Assembly: GCA_910577735.1 (NCBI GenBank)
Contig: CAJTOO010000001.1
Coordinates: 189,782-253,781 of the forward strand
From: an uncultured Lachnospiraceae bacterium
Lineage (GTDB): Bacteria > Bacillota > Clostridia > Lachnospirales > Lachnospiraceae
DNA: 64,000 nt
Direction of reading: 5' to 3'
Position numbers and translations under genes: made by a program
Notes under the pieces: model-generated
What the model was told of the DNA's origin: nothing
What the model saw: only the letters and a program-made list of their open reading frames with translations
Database searches by the model: none
Shown: piece by piece, positions 8,347-17,624 of the stretch
Layout: each line of letters starts with the position of its first letter
How positions within the stretch are numbered: position 1 is the stretch's first letter

Positions 8347-9495
8347 TCAGGCACAGCCAGGGTTTTGACCACATAATTGACCATAATCAGCCAAGAGTGC
8401 ATTAATATATTTTCTCTTTGTGTCCATACTGGGATGCACATAGCGGTTTAATGTAATCTGCACATCAGAATGCCCCAGGATCTCACTGAGGCTTTTAATA
8501 TCCATGCCATTATCGATACAATTTGTGGCAAAGGTGTGCCGCAGTGTATGGAAGTTATAAGAAGGAGCATTGATGCTTTGCAGATAGCGTTTAAAATGAT
8601 TTTGATATGTACGTGGTTCCATGGGTTTACTGGTACGCAGAACATATCCCTGTCCCGTTTTCCTGAAATTGGTAAGCAGCAGCAGTAGCCCATCGGATAT
8701 TGGAATCTCACGATTGGAGAAGAAACTTTTAGGCGGTGTTTCCAGAAGAACTGTTTTCTGAAATCCGTCTTTGCTCTCAATCCTTTGCACCGTTCTATTG
8801 ACATGAAGTATCTTTTGTTCTATATCGATATCCTCCCATTTCAAAGCACACACTTCACCCAGCCGTAATCCTGTGGACAGACAGAGAAATATTCCCGCTT
8901 TAGAAATATCCATATTATTATGTAAAAACTGCATAAGCTTTGCCTGCTCTGTCCTGTTCATAATTTCCACAGAATGGGGGTTCTGTACAACGGCTTTGCT
9001 TGTAATGGAAATCATTGGATAACCATATCGATCTTCTGCATAGCGCAAAGTCTGTTTGATAATTGCCAGTACACTTTGTCTGGTAGAATCTGATATATCC
9101 AGCACAGATATTTTATTTTGTATATGATTGTTTGTTATCTGGGTAAATTTGTCGTTAGAAAAAAGATTTTGGATATGACACTGATACAGATTTTTGTATT
9201 TGACATAAGTAGAATATTTTCTGGTTCGTTCTATCTTTCCGAGCCATTCCTCCATAAGGGAACAGAAATTGATATTATCAGGCACTCCCTCTTTGCCTGC
9301 CGCAGGCCTGTCATGATAATCTGATATGGGTCTGTGCTCCGCGTAAGCAATACTGATAAGTTTTTCCTTTACTTCTCCATATGATTTCCCGTAAATCGAA
9401 CGGTAACGTTTCTCTCCATTTTCTGATACAATCCGATATCGTCCTTCCCATCTTCCATCGGCCCGCCTCCTTATATTGTCACCTCGTCTCGACAT
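8347..9495 (-). CDS. Tyrosine recombinase/integrase (phage-integrase family)
   Basis: 382 residues. The N-terminal part (about 1-70) resembles the arm-binding domain of Tn916-type integrases, 75-165 is the core-binding SAM-like domain, and the C-terminal catalytic domain carries Arg211 (STGLRLGE), His316-x-x-Arg319 (HTLRHT), His342 (GHSDV) and Tyr352 (LNRYVHP). All expected catalytic residues are present, so it should be active. AAAGGAGAGG lies upstream of ATG 9495. A possible promoter on the minus strand is TTTTCT-N17-TATACT near 9556-9584. The gene lies inside the segment bounded by the two inverted 25-bp sites and is its most likely inverting enzyme. No excisionase or phage genes are adjacent. 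Confidence 0.93.
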   Translation of the reverse strand: MSRRGDNIRRRADGRWEGRYRIVSENGEKRYRSIYGKSYGEVKEKLISIAYAEHRPISDYHDRPAAGKEGVPDNINFCSLMEEWLGKIERTRKYSTYVKYKNLYQCHIQNLFSNDKFTQITNNHIQNKISVLDISDSTRQSVLAIIKQTLRYAEDRYGYPMISITSKAVVQNPHSVEIMNRTEQAKLMQFLHNNMDISKAGIFLCLSTGLRLGEVCALKWEDIDIEQKILHVNRTVQRIESKDGFQKTVLLETPPKSFFSNREIPISDGLLLLLTNFRKTGQGYVLRTSKPMEPRTYQNHFKRYLQSINAPSYNFHTLRHTFATNCIDNGMDIKSLSEILGHSDVQITLNRYVHPSMDTKRKYINALLADYGQLCGQNPGCA

Positions 9496-9512
9496 TTGTA
9501 CCTCTCCTTTCT

Positions 9513-9526
9513 GACCACTTTTTTGA
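9513..9526. repeat. Direct repeat, left copy, flanking the chemoreceptor cassette
   Basis: GACCACTTTTTTGA here is repeated exactly at 11550-11563, and similarity extends about ten bases more (ACGTAAATG against CCATAAATA). The copies bracket the chemoreceptor gene with its promoter and terminator. This left copy is just upstream of the recombinase ribosome site. Confidence 0.7.
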
Positions 9527-9680
9527 ACGTAAATGTTACAATATTGCTATTTTATAGTATAAATGGCGGTATTATTTTAGAAAATGTTTAATCTGAGGTG
9601 ATCTTATCGTAAACTTCTTATGGTGAAACTACTCTTGAACACATCTGGGCTTTTGAGCATGGCAACAGGACTCCCTTACC

Positions 9681-9709
9681 TTGCTATGAGTTCCTGTTTA
9701 TGTTATAAT
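9681..9709 (+). promoter_or_regulatory. Sigma-A-like promoter of the chemoreceptor gene
   Basis: TTGCTA (9681-9686), 17-bp spacer, TATAAT (9704-9709). Transcription would start near 9716, leaving a leader of about 100 nt before ATG 9817. The intergenic stretch 9496-9816 otherwise holds the recombinase's own upstream region. I found no match to a known riboswitch in the leader. Confidence 0.65.
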
Positions 9710-9816
9710 TTCAGTATTATTTTAGGCGTGGCAGCAGGAATCCGGACGAGGAGACTGAATACATATTCGTTGGCAAAACTTTATACCTGCAGCACGGCGG
9801 AAAGGCATACTTAAAA

Positions 9817-11496
9817 ATGAAAAAAGCGATAAATCAATCAACGCTCACAACAATTCTGAATTTGGGTTCTATCTGTACACTGCTGTTTTTACTGTTTCTT
9901 ATAATTTCCTACAGCGATGTAAGCCGCCGTTTGGAGGTTGCCAACGAGAATCGATTTGAACTGACTTACAACGCCAATCGATTCATGAATGGTTCTGCCT
10001 ATCTGACCAATGAAGTCCGGGCTTACGCCGCCACTGGCAGTCAGGCGCATTATGACAATTATTGGAATGAAATCAATAATTTGAAAAACCGAGATATCGG
10101 CGTAGCAACCATGCAGGAAATCGGTATCACTGCTGATGAGCAGGCGATGATTGACGGCATGTACAGCCTTTCCAATCAATTGGTCCCGCTTGAGGAGCAG
10201 GCCATGGAGCAGGTACAGGCCGGAGAGCAGGAAGCTGCCATCGATTATGTCTATGGTACAGAATATAATGATTCCATCACAAAGATAAACGCATTAAAGG
10301 AACAGTTTCTGGAAACTCTGGATGCCAGAACGCTTGAGGAAGTAGAATCCCTTAACAATACCAGTGACAGGATTCAGCTTCTGATGGTACTGGCTCTGGT
10401 CATGGTAGGCATGTTCCAGATTATTACCATGCTGATTATCCGCATGCGCATCCTGCGGCCCGTTATAGCAGTGAAGAATCAGATGGGAGAAATCTCCCAG
10501 GGAAATCTTTCCGCAGAGTTCTCCTGGAATTCCGACACCTCAGAAATTGGCATGCTTGTAGCATCCATCCATGAGACGAAGGGAGAATTGAAAAAGTATA
10601 TTACGGACATTGATCATAAACTCTCAGAAATGGCTCAGGGCAATATGGATCTGGCAATCAGCAACAGCTACCGCGGAGAATTTCTGCCTATTCAGAATGC
10701 TATGCGGCAGATATTAGATGGACTGAATGACGCTCTCAGCCGCATCCGGCAAACTGCGCTGGCGGTTTCCAATGAGTCCCAGCGGATGGCCTCAGGTGCA
10801 CAGACTTTGTCAGACGGCGCTGTGCAGCAGGCGTCAGCCGTAGAAGAACTTTCTGCCGGGATTCAGGATATTTCCGGACAGGTGGGCCGCACCTCTGAGG
10901 ATGCAGATATGGCGAGAAAATCTGCTGAAGAAACAGATGCCCAGCTGAAAGTGTGCAGTGAGAAAATGGATGCCCTGTCTACGGCCATGGTTGATATTTC
11001 TGAATCTTCCAGTCAGATTAACGGTATCATTAAGACGATTGAGGATATTTCTTTCCAGACTAACATTCTGGCGCTGAATGCTTCTGTGGAAGCTGCCCGG
11101 GTCGGAGCCGCCGGAAAGGGATTTGCAGTGGTGGCTAACGAGGTTCAGCAGCTTGCAGCCAAGAGTGCAGAGTCTGCCAAGGATATCACCGATCTGATTG
11201 TAAATTCAGTACGGTTAATCCAGTATGGAACTTCTTTATCTAAAGAAACCACAACAGCTCTTTTGAATGTGGTTTCCAGTTCTAAGCAGTCGGCGGAACT
11301 GGTAGAGCAGATTGCAGAGTCTGCTCAACAACAGGCTGAATCTCTGCGCCAGCTGACGGAAGGTATGGAGAATATTTCCGCTGTGGTGCAGACCAACGCT
11401 GCCACTGCGCAAGAATCAGCCTCTTCTGCCCAGGAGCTCAATCAGCAGGCAGAAAAACTGCAGGCTGCTGTTCAACATTTTCAACTTCGAAGATAG
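9817..11496 (+). CDS. Methyl-accepting chemotaxis protein (membrane chemoreceptor)
   Basis: 559 residues. There is a transmembrane helix at about 13-32, an extracytoplasmic helical ligand-binding domain (about 35-185, four-helix-bundle type), a second helix at about 187-209, HAMP regions (about 210-310) and a cytoplasmic signalling domain. The conserved hairpin tip reads [20 protein letters not shown]. The ligand is unknown. GGAAAGG precedes the ATG. It is the only gene between the two recombination sites other than the recombinase, and it has its own promoter and terminator. No other chemotaxis or flagellar gene is in this window. Its presence as cargo of an invertible segment is odd. Confidence 0.93.
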   Translation: MKKAINQSTLTTILNLGSICTLLFLLFLIISYSDVSRRLEVANENRFELTYNANRFMNGSAYLTNEVRAYAATGSQAHYDNYWNEINNLKNRDIGVATMQEIGITADEQAMIDGMYSLSNQLVPLEEQAMEQVQAGEQEAAIDYVYGTEYNDSITKINALKEQFLETLDARTLEEVESLNNTSDRIQLLMVLALVMVGMFQIITMLIIRMRILRPVIAVKNQMGEISQGNLSAEFSWNSDTSEIGMLVASIHETKGELKKYITDIDHKLSEMAQGNMDLAISNSYRGEFLPIQNAMRQILDGLNDALSRIRQTALAVSNESQRMASGAQTLSDGAVQQASAVEELSAGIQDISGQVGRTSEDADMARKSAEETDAQLKVCSEKMDALSTAMVDISESSSQINGIIKTIEDISFQTNILALNASVEAARVGAAGKGFAVVANEVQQLAAKSAESAKDITDLIVNSVRLIQYGTSLSKETTTALLNVVSSSKQSAELVEQIAESAQQQAESLRQLTEGMENISAVVQTNAATAQESASSAQELNQQAEKLQAAVQHFQLRR

Positions 11497-11504
11497 TTAC
11501 TTAT

Positions 11505-11538
11505 AGACGGCATAGGATGTTTCTCCTATGCCGTCTTT
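11505..11538 (+). terminator. Terminator of the chemoreceptor gene
   Basis: A 13-bp perfect stem AGACGGCATAGGA/TCCTATGCCGTCT with a 6-nt loop lies 9 bp after the stop codon, followed by TTCT. The T run is short, but stem stability and position fit an intrinsic terminator. It insulates the outward promoter at 11677 from chemoreceptor transcription. Confidence 0.8.
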
Positions 11539-11549
11539 CTATAGAATCC

Positions 11550-11563
11550 GACCACTTTTTTGA
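11550..11563. repeat. Direct repeat, right copy, flanking the chemoreceptor cassette
   Basis: Second copy of GACCACTTTTTTGA (first at 9513-9526), located just after the chemoreceptor terminator. The pair suggests that the chemoreceptor cassette was inserted next to an older recombinase leader by duplication or recombination. Confidence 0.7.
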
Positions 11564-11676
11564 CCATAAATATGAATTGAATACTATTTCGTTTGTAAAA
11601 AACAATAAAAGTTATGAGAATGTTTTGCCTGATAGCATCATATTGTAAATTGGTAACAACAGGAATGGGCATGAAA

Positions 11677-11705
11677 TTGACAAAAGGGGTTATGTAAAGT
11701 ATAAT
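11677..11705 (+). promoter_or_regulatory. Consensus sigma-A promoter pointing out through recombination site B
   Basis: Perfect TTGACA (11677-11682), exactly 17-bp spacer, perfect TATAAT (11700-11705). It reads rightward through site B (11764-11788) into the 3' end of the Hint-protein gene in antisense; no plus-strand gene lies downstream. As it lies inside the inverted sites, inversion would move it to about 8409-8381 on the minus strand, giving a leader of about 103 nt to the TnpB-like GTG at 8271. This is the classic layout of an invertible promoter. Confidence 0.8.
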
Positions 11706-11763
11706 TATTGACGATACATACGTTGCAGATGGTTGATAAAATGCAACTTTTCATTGTTTAAGT

Positions 11764-11788
11764 TTCGCAGAATATCCAATTCTGCGAA
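11764..11788. other. Recombination site B (25-bp inverted-arm site)
   Basis: TTCGCAGAAT (11764-11773), core ATCCA, ATTCTGCGAA (11779-11788). It is identical to site A but in inverted orientation. On the plus strand it is followed by TTTTTATATT, so in the present orientation the hairpin could also end the RNA made from the promoter at 11677, giving an RNA of about 80 nt. After inversion the site next to the TnpB-like gene would lack the T run. Confidence 0.85.
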
Positions 11789-11825
11789 TTTTTATATTAT
11801 TTTCTGCTGACTGTCCATATGCTCA

Positions 11826-13625
11826 CTATAACACCATTCCGGATTTCATATCTTCTTCCATGATTCCCCCGATTACCTCAGCCTCTTCCATAAGAATTTC
11901 CGTTTCCATCAGAAGCGGAAGAAGTGCAGCGAACGCAGCAGCAAACAAAATCCCCATTCTTATATTTCCACTGACGTCATCAAATATTTCTTCATAAGTG
12001 GATAAAGAAAAGATATTTCCCAGAGAAATCTGTGGCTTTTTTCTCTCCTTATTATCTGCATCGCCGCATTCTTTCTTATGATTGGCAAGCCGAGCGGGCA
12101 GCACATTCCTAGTGTACTGTAACATCCGGGGATGAATATACTCCCAGAAATCCGGCTCTTTGATTGCTGCTGTCTTATCCAAAATATAGGGGCTCATTTT
12201 ATGAAAGATTGTCATAAAAACCTGTGCCATCTGCTCCCTTCCTTTGATAGATGGAATTTCGGACGAGACAAGAAATTGCTCTTTCTCATCCCCTACATAG
12301 TATTGGAAGAGTCCGCTTTCATCCGGTTCCGTTATCAAATCATAAAGCAGTTCCTCTTCACATCCATGTTCAAAACAATGGCACTCTAGACTTCCAGCAT
12401 TTGTTTCTTTTCCGGCTACAGTGCGAAGTCTTGTATCCTGTGATAATGGCAATACTCTCTCCTGCAGAAAAGTCGGAATGAAACTACTCAGAAGTTCAGG
12501 TGATACACAGCCATATCCATCCTGCAATACAAACGGATGGGATGCAGAAAAGCGAAACCTATATCCTTCCAGAGAAAATAGGTCTCGTTTTCCCCGAAGA
12601 GACATGGACACAATCATCACCGTCCTCTCTCCCTGAGCCGAAAGGATCTTATCTCCTCTGCGGATATCGGAAATCTGTTTTATGGTACCATCTGCCATAC
12701 GAACACATGCATCTGCGCTAAAGCAGGACGGTTCAGGCGGCTTCTTCCAATAGCTGTTTCCCGGTCCTCCTTTGCTAAGAAACAAACCTGAAAATATTTC
12801 CCTGTCGCAAATCTGCCCTATATATCTCATTTCATTCATAGCATCACTTGCTTCTTTAAAATCTTCCCAGCCAAGGTTCCCGCCAGCCTTCCCGGCTGTT
12901 ACCCACCGGTCATACTGTTGCCAATGATCCTTATCCACACTTTCCGGAACTTCTAATCCTCTCGACTCTAATGTCTCGATAACAGTATCCACTTCTTCTT
13001 TTTTAGCTCCCAGGATTTGAAGCTTACACAGATGATGGTAGAGTTCCCAATCCGGATCCGTCCAATTACCCTGTTGTTGTGCAATGATTTTATTACCAAT
13101 CCACGCTGTGCTTGTGAGCACCTGTATATAATCATCTTTTCCTTTTGTCTTCTCTGTATCTGACAATTCTTTCCAGGCCTCTGCCACCGGATTGTCACAG
13201 ATTGTAAGAAGATATTGATAGAACTTTACATGCTGTTGCCCCATAAGCTGCGGGATGGATTTCTCATTCTGGCGCACCTTGTTTATATCAATACGGTCCC
13301 GTGTATCACTGGTAACATTATAAATGGTATCACACACAAAGGGCACACTGTTGCTGCCCCACTCTTTGTTTGATACCCCAGTCAATTCGTCCAACTTATC
13401 CTGTTCCGACATCGGCTTGGAATTTTTATAAAACAAATCATGATAGCTCCCATAATTACACCATGCAATCATAACTGCTTCACCCGGGACTGCCACCTTA
13501 AGGCGGTTTAAAACACACTTACGGTTATAAACGCCAATCGGATTTTCCACAATATTAGCTAAGGCCCCAAAATATGCTTCCAGATATTGTGCCCCACCGC
13601 ATGCCTGAAAGGATACATCACTCAT
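11826..13625 (-). CDS. Hint (hedgehog/intein)-domain protein of unknown function
   Basis: 599 residues, not recognised outside the Hint region. Residues 1-295 are a novel helical region with no signal peptide. At Cys301 a Hint domain begins: CFSADACVRMADGTIKQISD, then RRGDKIL, then the block B SASHPFV (about 361-367). A later block (LYDLITEPDESGLFQYYVG) fits the end of the Hint fold, but the usual terminal HN is absent, so it may cleave at its N-side or be inactive. The C-terminus has a hydrophobic stretch (GILFAAAFAALLPLLM). The start overlaps the stop of the large upstream gene by 4 bp (ATGA), so the two are translationally coupled. A processed secreted or membrane effector is inferred, not shown. 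Confidence 0.65.
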   Translation of the reverse strand: MSDVSFQACGGAQYLEAYFGALANIVENPIGVYNRKCVLNRLKVAVPGEAVMIAWCNYGSYHDLFYKNSKPMSEQDKLDELTGVSNKEWGSNSVPFVCDTIYNVTSDTRDRIDINKVRQNEKSIPQLMGQQHVKFYQYLLTICDNPVAEAWKELSDTEKTKGKDDYIQVLTSTAWIGNKIIAQQQGNWTDPDWELYHHLCKLQILGAKKEEVDTVIETLESRGLEVPESVDKDHWQQYDRWVTAGKAGGNLGWEDFKEASDAMNEMRYIGQICDREIFSGLFLSKGGPGNSYWKKPPEPSCFSADACVRMADGTIKQISDIRRGDKILSAQGERTVMIVSMSLRGKRDLFSLEGYRFRFSASHPFVLQDGYGCVSPELLSSFIPTFLQERVLPLSQDTRLRTVAGKETNAGSLECHCFEHGCEEELLYDLITEPDESGLFQYYVGDEKEQFLVSSEIPSIKGREQMAQVFMTIFHKMSPYILDKTAAIKEPDFWEYIHPRMLQYTRNVLPARLANHKKECGDADNKERKKPQISLGNIFSLSTYEEIFDDVSGNIRMGILFAAAFAALLPLLMETEILMEEAEVIGGIMEEDMKSGMVL

Positions 13626-16600
13626 ACAGCTCCTCCTTCACACACCTGAAACGAAAACTGCACTGCCGGAAGCTCTTTCCCCAATGCATCTTTCAGGGAC
13701 AATGTATAGCTGCGTTTGGCAGTAATATCCGGCTTAACACCTTTTTTCTGGGAAATAATCCCGTTTGACACATCAAATTGCATAAAATCAGGTAATTGAG
13801 GAACAATGGAGTAAACTTTTGGATTGCTGCCTTCCACCAAGAGCCTCGGGATAAACTGTTGGTCCCTGTCATAAGTATGCAGTGCAATATCTGCCATGCA
13901 CAGACCAGCCGCCTTTGCTGCTTTCATCTCTACAGTCCAGACTACAGGGGAATTACTCAATGTCAATCCTGTTCCGGCAGTATTCAAACATAAATATTTA
14001 CCTTCTCCGTCTCCTACCTTAAACGACGCAGCTACAAGATGTTCATACTTATCCCTCGTTGCACTGCCTGCTGTTTCGCATTTCCATATCTGGCTTTTGT
14101 CTGTAATATCTGCTATAAGCTGCAATGCCTTTATCGTACCGTCCGCGCAGTGCGTCAAGTACAGAGGGATTTTCTTTTGTTCCTCATTTTCCAGATAAGT
14201 ATAGAAACGTACATTTCCGGCTTCATCCACATCAAGCCCCAGACAGTTGGACGCCTCGCCATCAAATGCACCAATAGATACTGTATTATCACTATTAAAA
14301 ATAACCGACCTGTCTGCACTGCCTGTATATAGGTTTATCCCGGTCAGTGACGGAACATCTCCGGAAGGCGGCACGATTTCAAAACTATCAATATCAAAAC
14401 CGTCCGGCATATAAAACCCCATTTTGGACGCATAATCCTTCGCGAAAGTTTCAATCGGGGTGGGTTTCTTTTTCGTCACTTCAATCATCATCAAAATGAA
14501 TCCCGCAACTGCCGCAGCAATGCCGATTACGCCAAAAATCGAGCTGGCAATCTCCAATCCTGCAATACCCGCTCCTGCTGCAATCAAATCCAGACAGGAG
14601 CTGGCAAGGAAAAGAGCATTGGTCGCCTTTGTCATATCACTGCCGCCCTTATCCAGATCAATGGCACTCATAACGATTCCCGCTATGGCAAAAGCGATTC
14701 CTAACCCTCTCGCAATAGCAGTATCCAGATTGCGTCCAAATATTTTTACCAATACGCCTTCACTCTCTCCTTCACGGAAGCCAAGTATTCTTGCCGCTTC
14801 CGCCGCTGTCTCAAGCCCCTCTCTTCCCAATCCTGCCTCTCCAATGAACCATTGCTTAAAGCTTGAATTAATGAGGTAAGAATCTGTAAGTGCTGCAATT
14901 TTGTTTTCCTTGGAAAACCAGAAGAAGATTCCAATCCGCTTCATCAACCCGGTAGTCGGTTTTAACATATTCACCAACATTGCGCGCTGTGTAATCTTGA
15001 CTGCTATCATCGCAAATAGCCCTGCTCCAGTTCCAATCAGTTTCACCTGCTGCGCCGTACTCAAATCCTTCCATGATATCTGCCCGGACACAAACATGGA
15101 AATCCCTGTGGTAAATGCTCCCAAAATACACCCATAAGCTGCTAATTCCGGTATTTTCCCAAAAAGCTTTTGATACCATTTATCGAAATTACTGACAAAT
15201 TTGTTATATACAAATATACCATCCAGTGAATTGTAAGCATATACCATGCAATTATAGAGCTTACCAAAGTCTTCTGCGGAAAGAGAGCGAATATATTTCG
15301 CATAATTTTTCAGTGTTTCATCCGCACTGTCAGCATACTTCTCCGCAAACTCTCTCAAAATCTTCTCCGTTGCATAGGAATAATCTGCCAGGGAATGATT
15401 CCCGGACAGATCAAACAGCACGGGAAGTACATTAGAAATCTGGAATATTTGAACACTCTTTACAAATTCCTGTACAAATACCGAATTCTGTTTGTCATCC
15501 AGAACCGTTAAAAGCGCCGTAATCTGCTGTACCTTCTGCGTAATCAGGCTTGCTGAGCTGATGCCGCTTAAAGAGGCATTTTGAAGCGCTGACAAAAAAG
15601 TTGGCGTCATAGAATAACGCAGAAGAAAGTACGGCCAGTATTTCCCCTCTTCCATGGCTTCTTTCGCTATCATATCAATATGTGCCTGATATTCATTCAG
15701 CGCCTTAATATCATCTTCTGATGAGCCGAAAGATTTTGCCGCATCTTCCTTCCACTTTGCACAGTCCTCTGCAATCAATCCGGCATAATTCGTCTTATCA
15801 TTTCTCTGATCATCCAGAAACTCCTGCAGCTTTGGATACGCCTTCATAAATTCCTGCTTATAGATGAGGGGCGCCTGCTTTTGGAAAATCTTATTATCCC
15901 TCAGTTTATGATAAAGATATTTATCCGCCCTTACACGGTTTAATTTACCGGCAAACTCATCTTCCTTTGCTGTAGAAAGAATGCTGGTCAAATAGGCCGA
16001 CGTATAAGGAGCATACATCTTCTGCGGGTCGCTTCCGTCATCTCCTTTCATCTCAAAAATCCCTCTCAACTCAGAAGGAATGTCGTCTATATTCATATTG
16101 ATGAACTGCTTATAAAGATCTTCCGGAATATAATGCTGCAAAAGTGTCATAAAACTGTTCATGGATTTATCTTGTATCTCATCCACAAGCTGTCCCTGGG
16201 AGTTTATCTTGTATGGTGTCATTGCCAGAAGCTCCGTGTAGGAAGGATGACTGTCCTGCGCCGCCCTCAGACATACGGTCTGTTTGCACGGATTTAGTGC
16301 CAACGCCTCATCTGCTGAAATCCGTTGTCCTATGACAGCCCGTGCATTTCTATTTCTAAGAAGCCCTCCAGGAACCGCACCCTCTACAATGGCAGATGCA
16401 TCTTCCGTAAAATGAAGAACACCTTCCGCCGGCAGCACCTGCTCAAACTCTTCCCTTTTTTCATTGCCCGTAAAATTCCACCTGAGCATTGTTCCTTCTA
16501 CATGAGAATCTGAAATTTCCCGATTCCGAATATGTAGTTTTCCACCTAAAACAGAAAACATTGTTCCATCTGTATGCATCTGGTAAGTGCCGCATACCGT

Positions 16601-17440
16601 ATTCTCATCCACATACCTGCCTACCAGGCCATAGGCCGTTCCTCTTGCACTTCTTTCCCCTGTAAGAATTGCACCCGTCATAATCTGCCCAAAGGGATCC
16701 AGCTTCCCAACCAATTGGTATGGATAAAATTCATAACCTGGATCTGTGGTTTCATTCAGATTCAATTGAAAGCAGATGTTAAAATCACCATCAATCCAGG
16801 CAGAATAGGATGATGCATCCGGTTCCCAGATATCTTCATCCGGAGAGGTAAACTGCATGGTCAATGTCATTACCTGCTGTCCCACAACAGGCGTACTCTC
16901 CAGCTGATAAGTAATCCTTAAAGCTTTTTCAAGCTTTTTTGCCGCCCAGGCATCCTTCCACATGGAACTGGATTCATCATATACCAAGGTCGGTTGATTC
17001 CCCTGGTTTACTATGTAGGCCGCACCTTCAGCAATATCCAGTTCATAAGTTAAAGGAGCTAAAATGATAGTAGCTGCAAATGCATGCCCATTGCAGACAA
17101 TCAAACCATGATTTTCATGTGCATTCCGTATGAGTTCAAAATGGCCGCTTACCTCAGGCATGGTAAACTGCAAAATCCGTTTGTCTGCATGATAATCCCA
17201 TTGATCAGAAGCCGCCGGGGTATTTCCAATATAAAGCTGGCAGTTTTCCCAAAGGCTGTCCATATCAGTTCCCTCTCCTGCTTCATCCATACCCGGATAG
17301 ATAATCGTCAGGTTTTTGGGCAGGTTATCTGCCTCTTTGACCGCATTTTCTGTTTTCAAAACAGGCTCCGCATAACAAATCTGGTAAGTGACAGAAATCG
17401 GATTAATTGTCCTCATTAAATTTACTTTTTTAACTGCCAT
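13622..17440 (-). CDS. Large 1272-residue protein with membrane-insertion-like segments and lectin-like C-terminus
   Basis: Not recognised as a named family. Residues 1-380 look beta-rich, and 400-760 are helical. Hydrophobic, Gly/Ala-rich segments lie at about 768-786, 801-816, 910-928 and 940-988, like the insertion helices of large pore-forming toxins. Residues about 1030-1175 look like a beta-trefoil or lectin-like domain (for example KYLCLNTAGTGLTLSNSPVVWTVE), followed by a short Ig-like tail. No signal peptide is seen. AGAAGGAG lies upstream of the ATG. It is the first gene of a two-gene operon with the Hint protein. The spacer to 17625 is AT-rich and probably holds the promoter. A pore-forming or self-recognition effector is possible, but this is inference. 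Confidence 0.7.
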   Translation of the reverse strand: MAVKKVNLMRTINPISVTYQICYAEPVLKTENAVKEADNLPKNLTIIYPGMDEAGEGTDMDSLWENCQLYIGNTPAASDQWDYHADKRILQFTMPEVSGHFELIRNAHENHGLIVCNGHAFAATIILAPLTYELDIAEGAAYIVNQGNQPTLVYDESSSMWKDAWAAKKLEKALRITYQLESTPVVGQQVMTLTMQFTSPDEDIWEPDASSYSAWIDGDFNICFQLNLNETTDPGYEFYPYQLVGKLDPFGQIMTGAILTGERSARGTAYGLVGRYVDENTVCGTYQMHTDGTMFSVLGGKLHIRNREISDSHVEGTMLRWNFTGNEKREEFEQVLPAEGVLHFTEDASAIVEGAVPGGLLRNRNARAVIGQRISADEALALNPCKQTVCLRAAQDSHPSYTELLAMTPYKINSQGQLVDEIQDKSMNSFMTLLQHYIPEDLYKQFINMNIDDIPSELRGIFEMKGDDGSDPQKMYAPYTSAYLTSILSTAKEDEFAGKLNRVRADKYLYHKLRDNKIFQKQAPLIYKQEFMKAYPKLQEFLDDQRNDKTNYAGLIAEDCAKWKEDAAKSFGSSEDDIKALNEYQAHIDMIAKEAMEEGKYWPYFLLRYSMTPTFLSALQNASLSGISSASLITQKVQQITALLTVLDDKQNSVFVQEFVKSVQIFQISNVLPVLFDLSGNHSLADYSYATEKILREFAEKYADSADETLKNYAKYIRSLSAEDFGKLYNCMVYAYNSLDGIFVYNKFVSNFDKWYQKLFGKIPELAAYGCILGAFTTGISMFVSGQISWKDLSTAQQVKLIGTGAGLFAMIAVKITQRAMLVNMLKPTTGLMKRIGIFFWFSKENKIAALTDSYLINSSFKQWFIGEAGLGREGLETAAEAARILGFREGESEGVLVKIFGRNLDTAIARGLGIAFAIAGIVMSAIDLDKGGSDMTKATNALFLASSCLDLIAAGAGIAGLEIASSIFGVIGIAAAVAGFILMMIEVTKKKPTPIETFAKDYASKMGFYMPDGFDIDSFEIVPPSGDVPSLTGINLYTGSADRSVIFNSDNTVSIGAFDGEASNCLGLDVDEAGNVRFYTYLENEEQKKIPLYLTHCADGTIKALQLIADITDKSQIWKCETAGSATRDKYEHLVAASFKVGDGEGKYLCLNTAGTGLTLSNSPVVWTVEMKAAKAAGLCMADIALHTYDRDQQFIPRLLVEGSNPKVYSIVPQLPDFMQFDVSNGIISQKKGVKPDITAKRSYTLSLKDALGKELPAVQFSFQVCEGGAV

Positions 17441-17624
17441 GCATATTCTCCTTCTATATTTACCGTATTTTTTAGTTATTATATCATAATAATTATATCG
17501 TTTATATAGTTTGATTTAGTATTGTAATACGATATTAAAAATAGTGCCGGCATTTAATAATCAACTCAGAATTTAAAAACTCTGTTTCGAAGAATACCAA
17601 TAGTGAATTCTTCTGCAATTTACT

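Noticed and set aside
7251..8441. Additional short minus-strand frames within the TnpB-like and recombinase genes
   Set aside because: They are out of frame with strongly coding sequence and show no ribosome sites.
9620..9814. Small 64-residue gene upstream of the chemoreceptor
   Set aside because: It overlaps the promoter of the chemoreceptor and has no ribosome site or recognisable sequence.
9716..9816. Cyclic di-GMP riboswitch in the chemoreceptor leader
   Set aside because: Pieces such as GGCAAAAC are present, but the conserved GEMM core and receptor do not line up.
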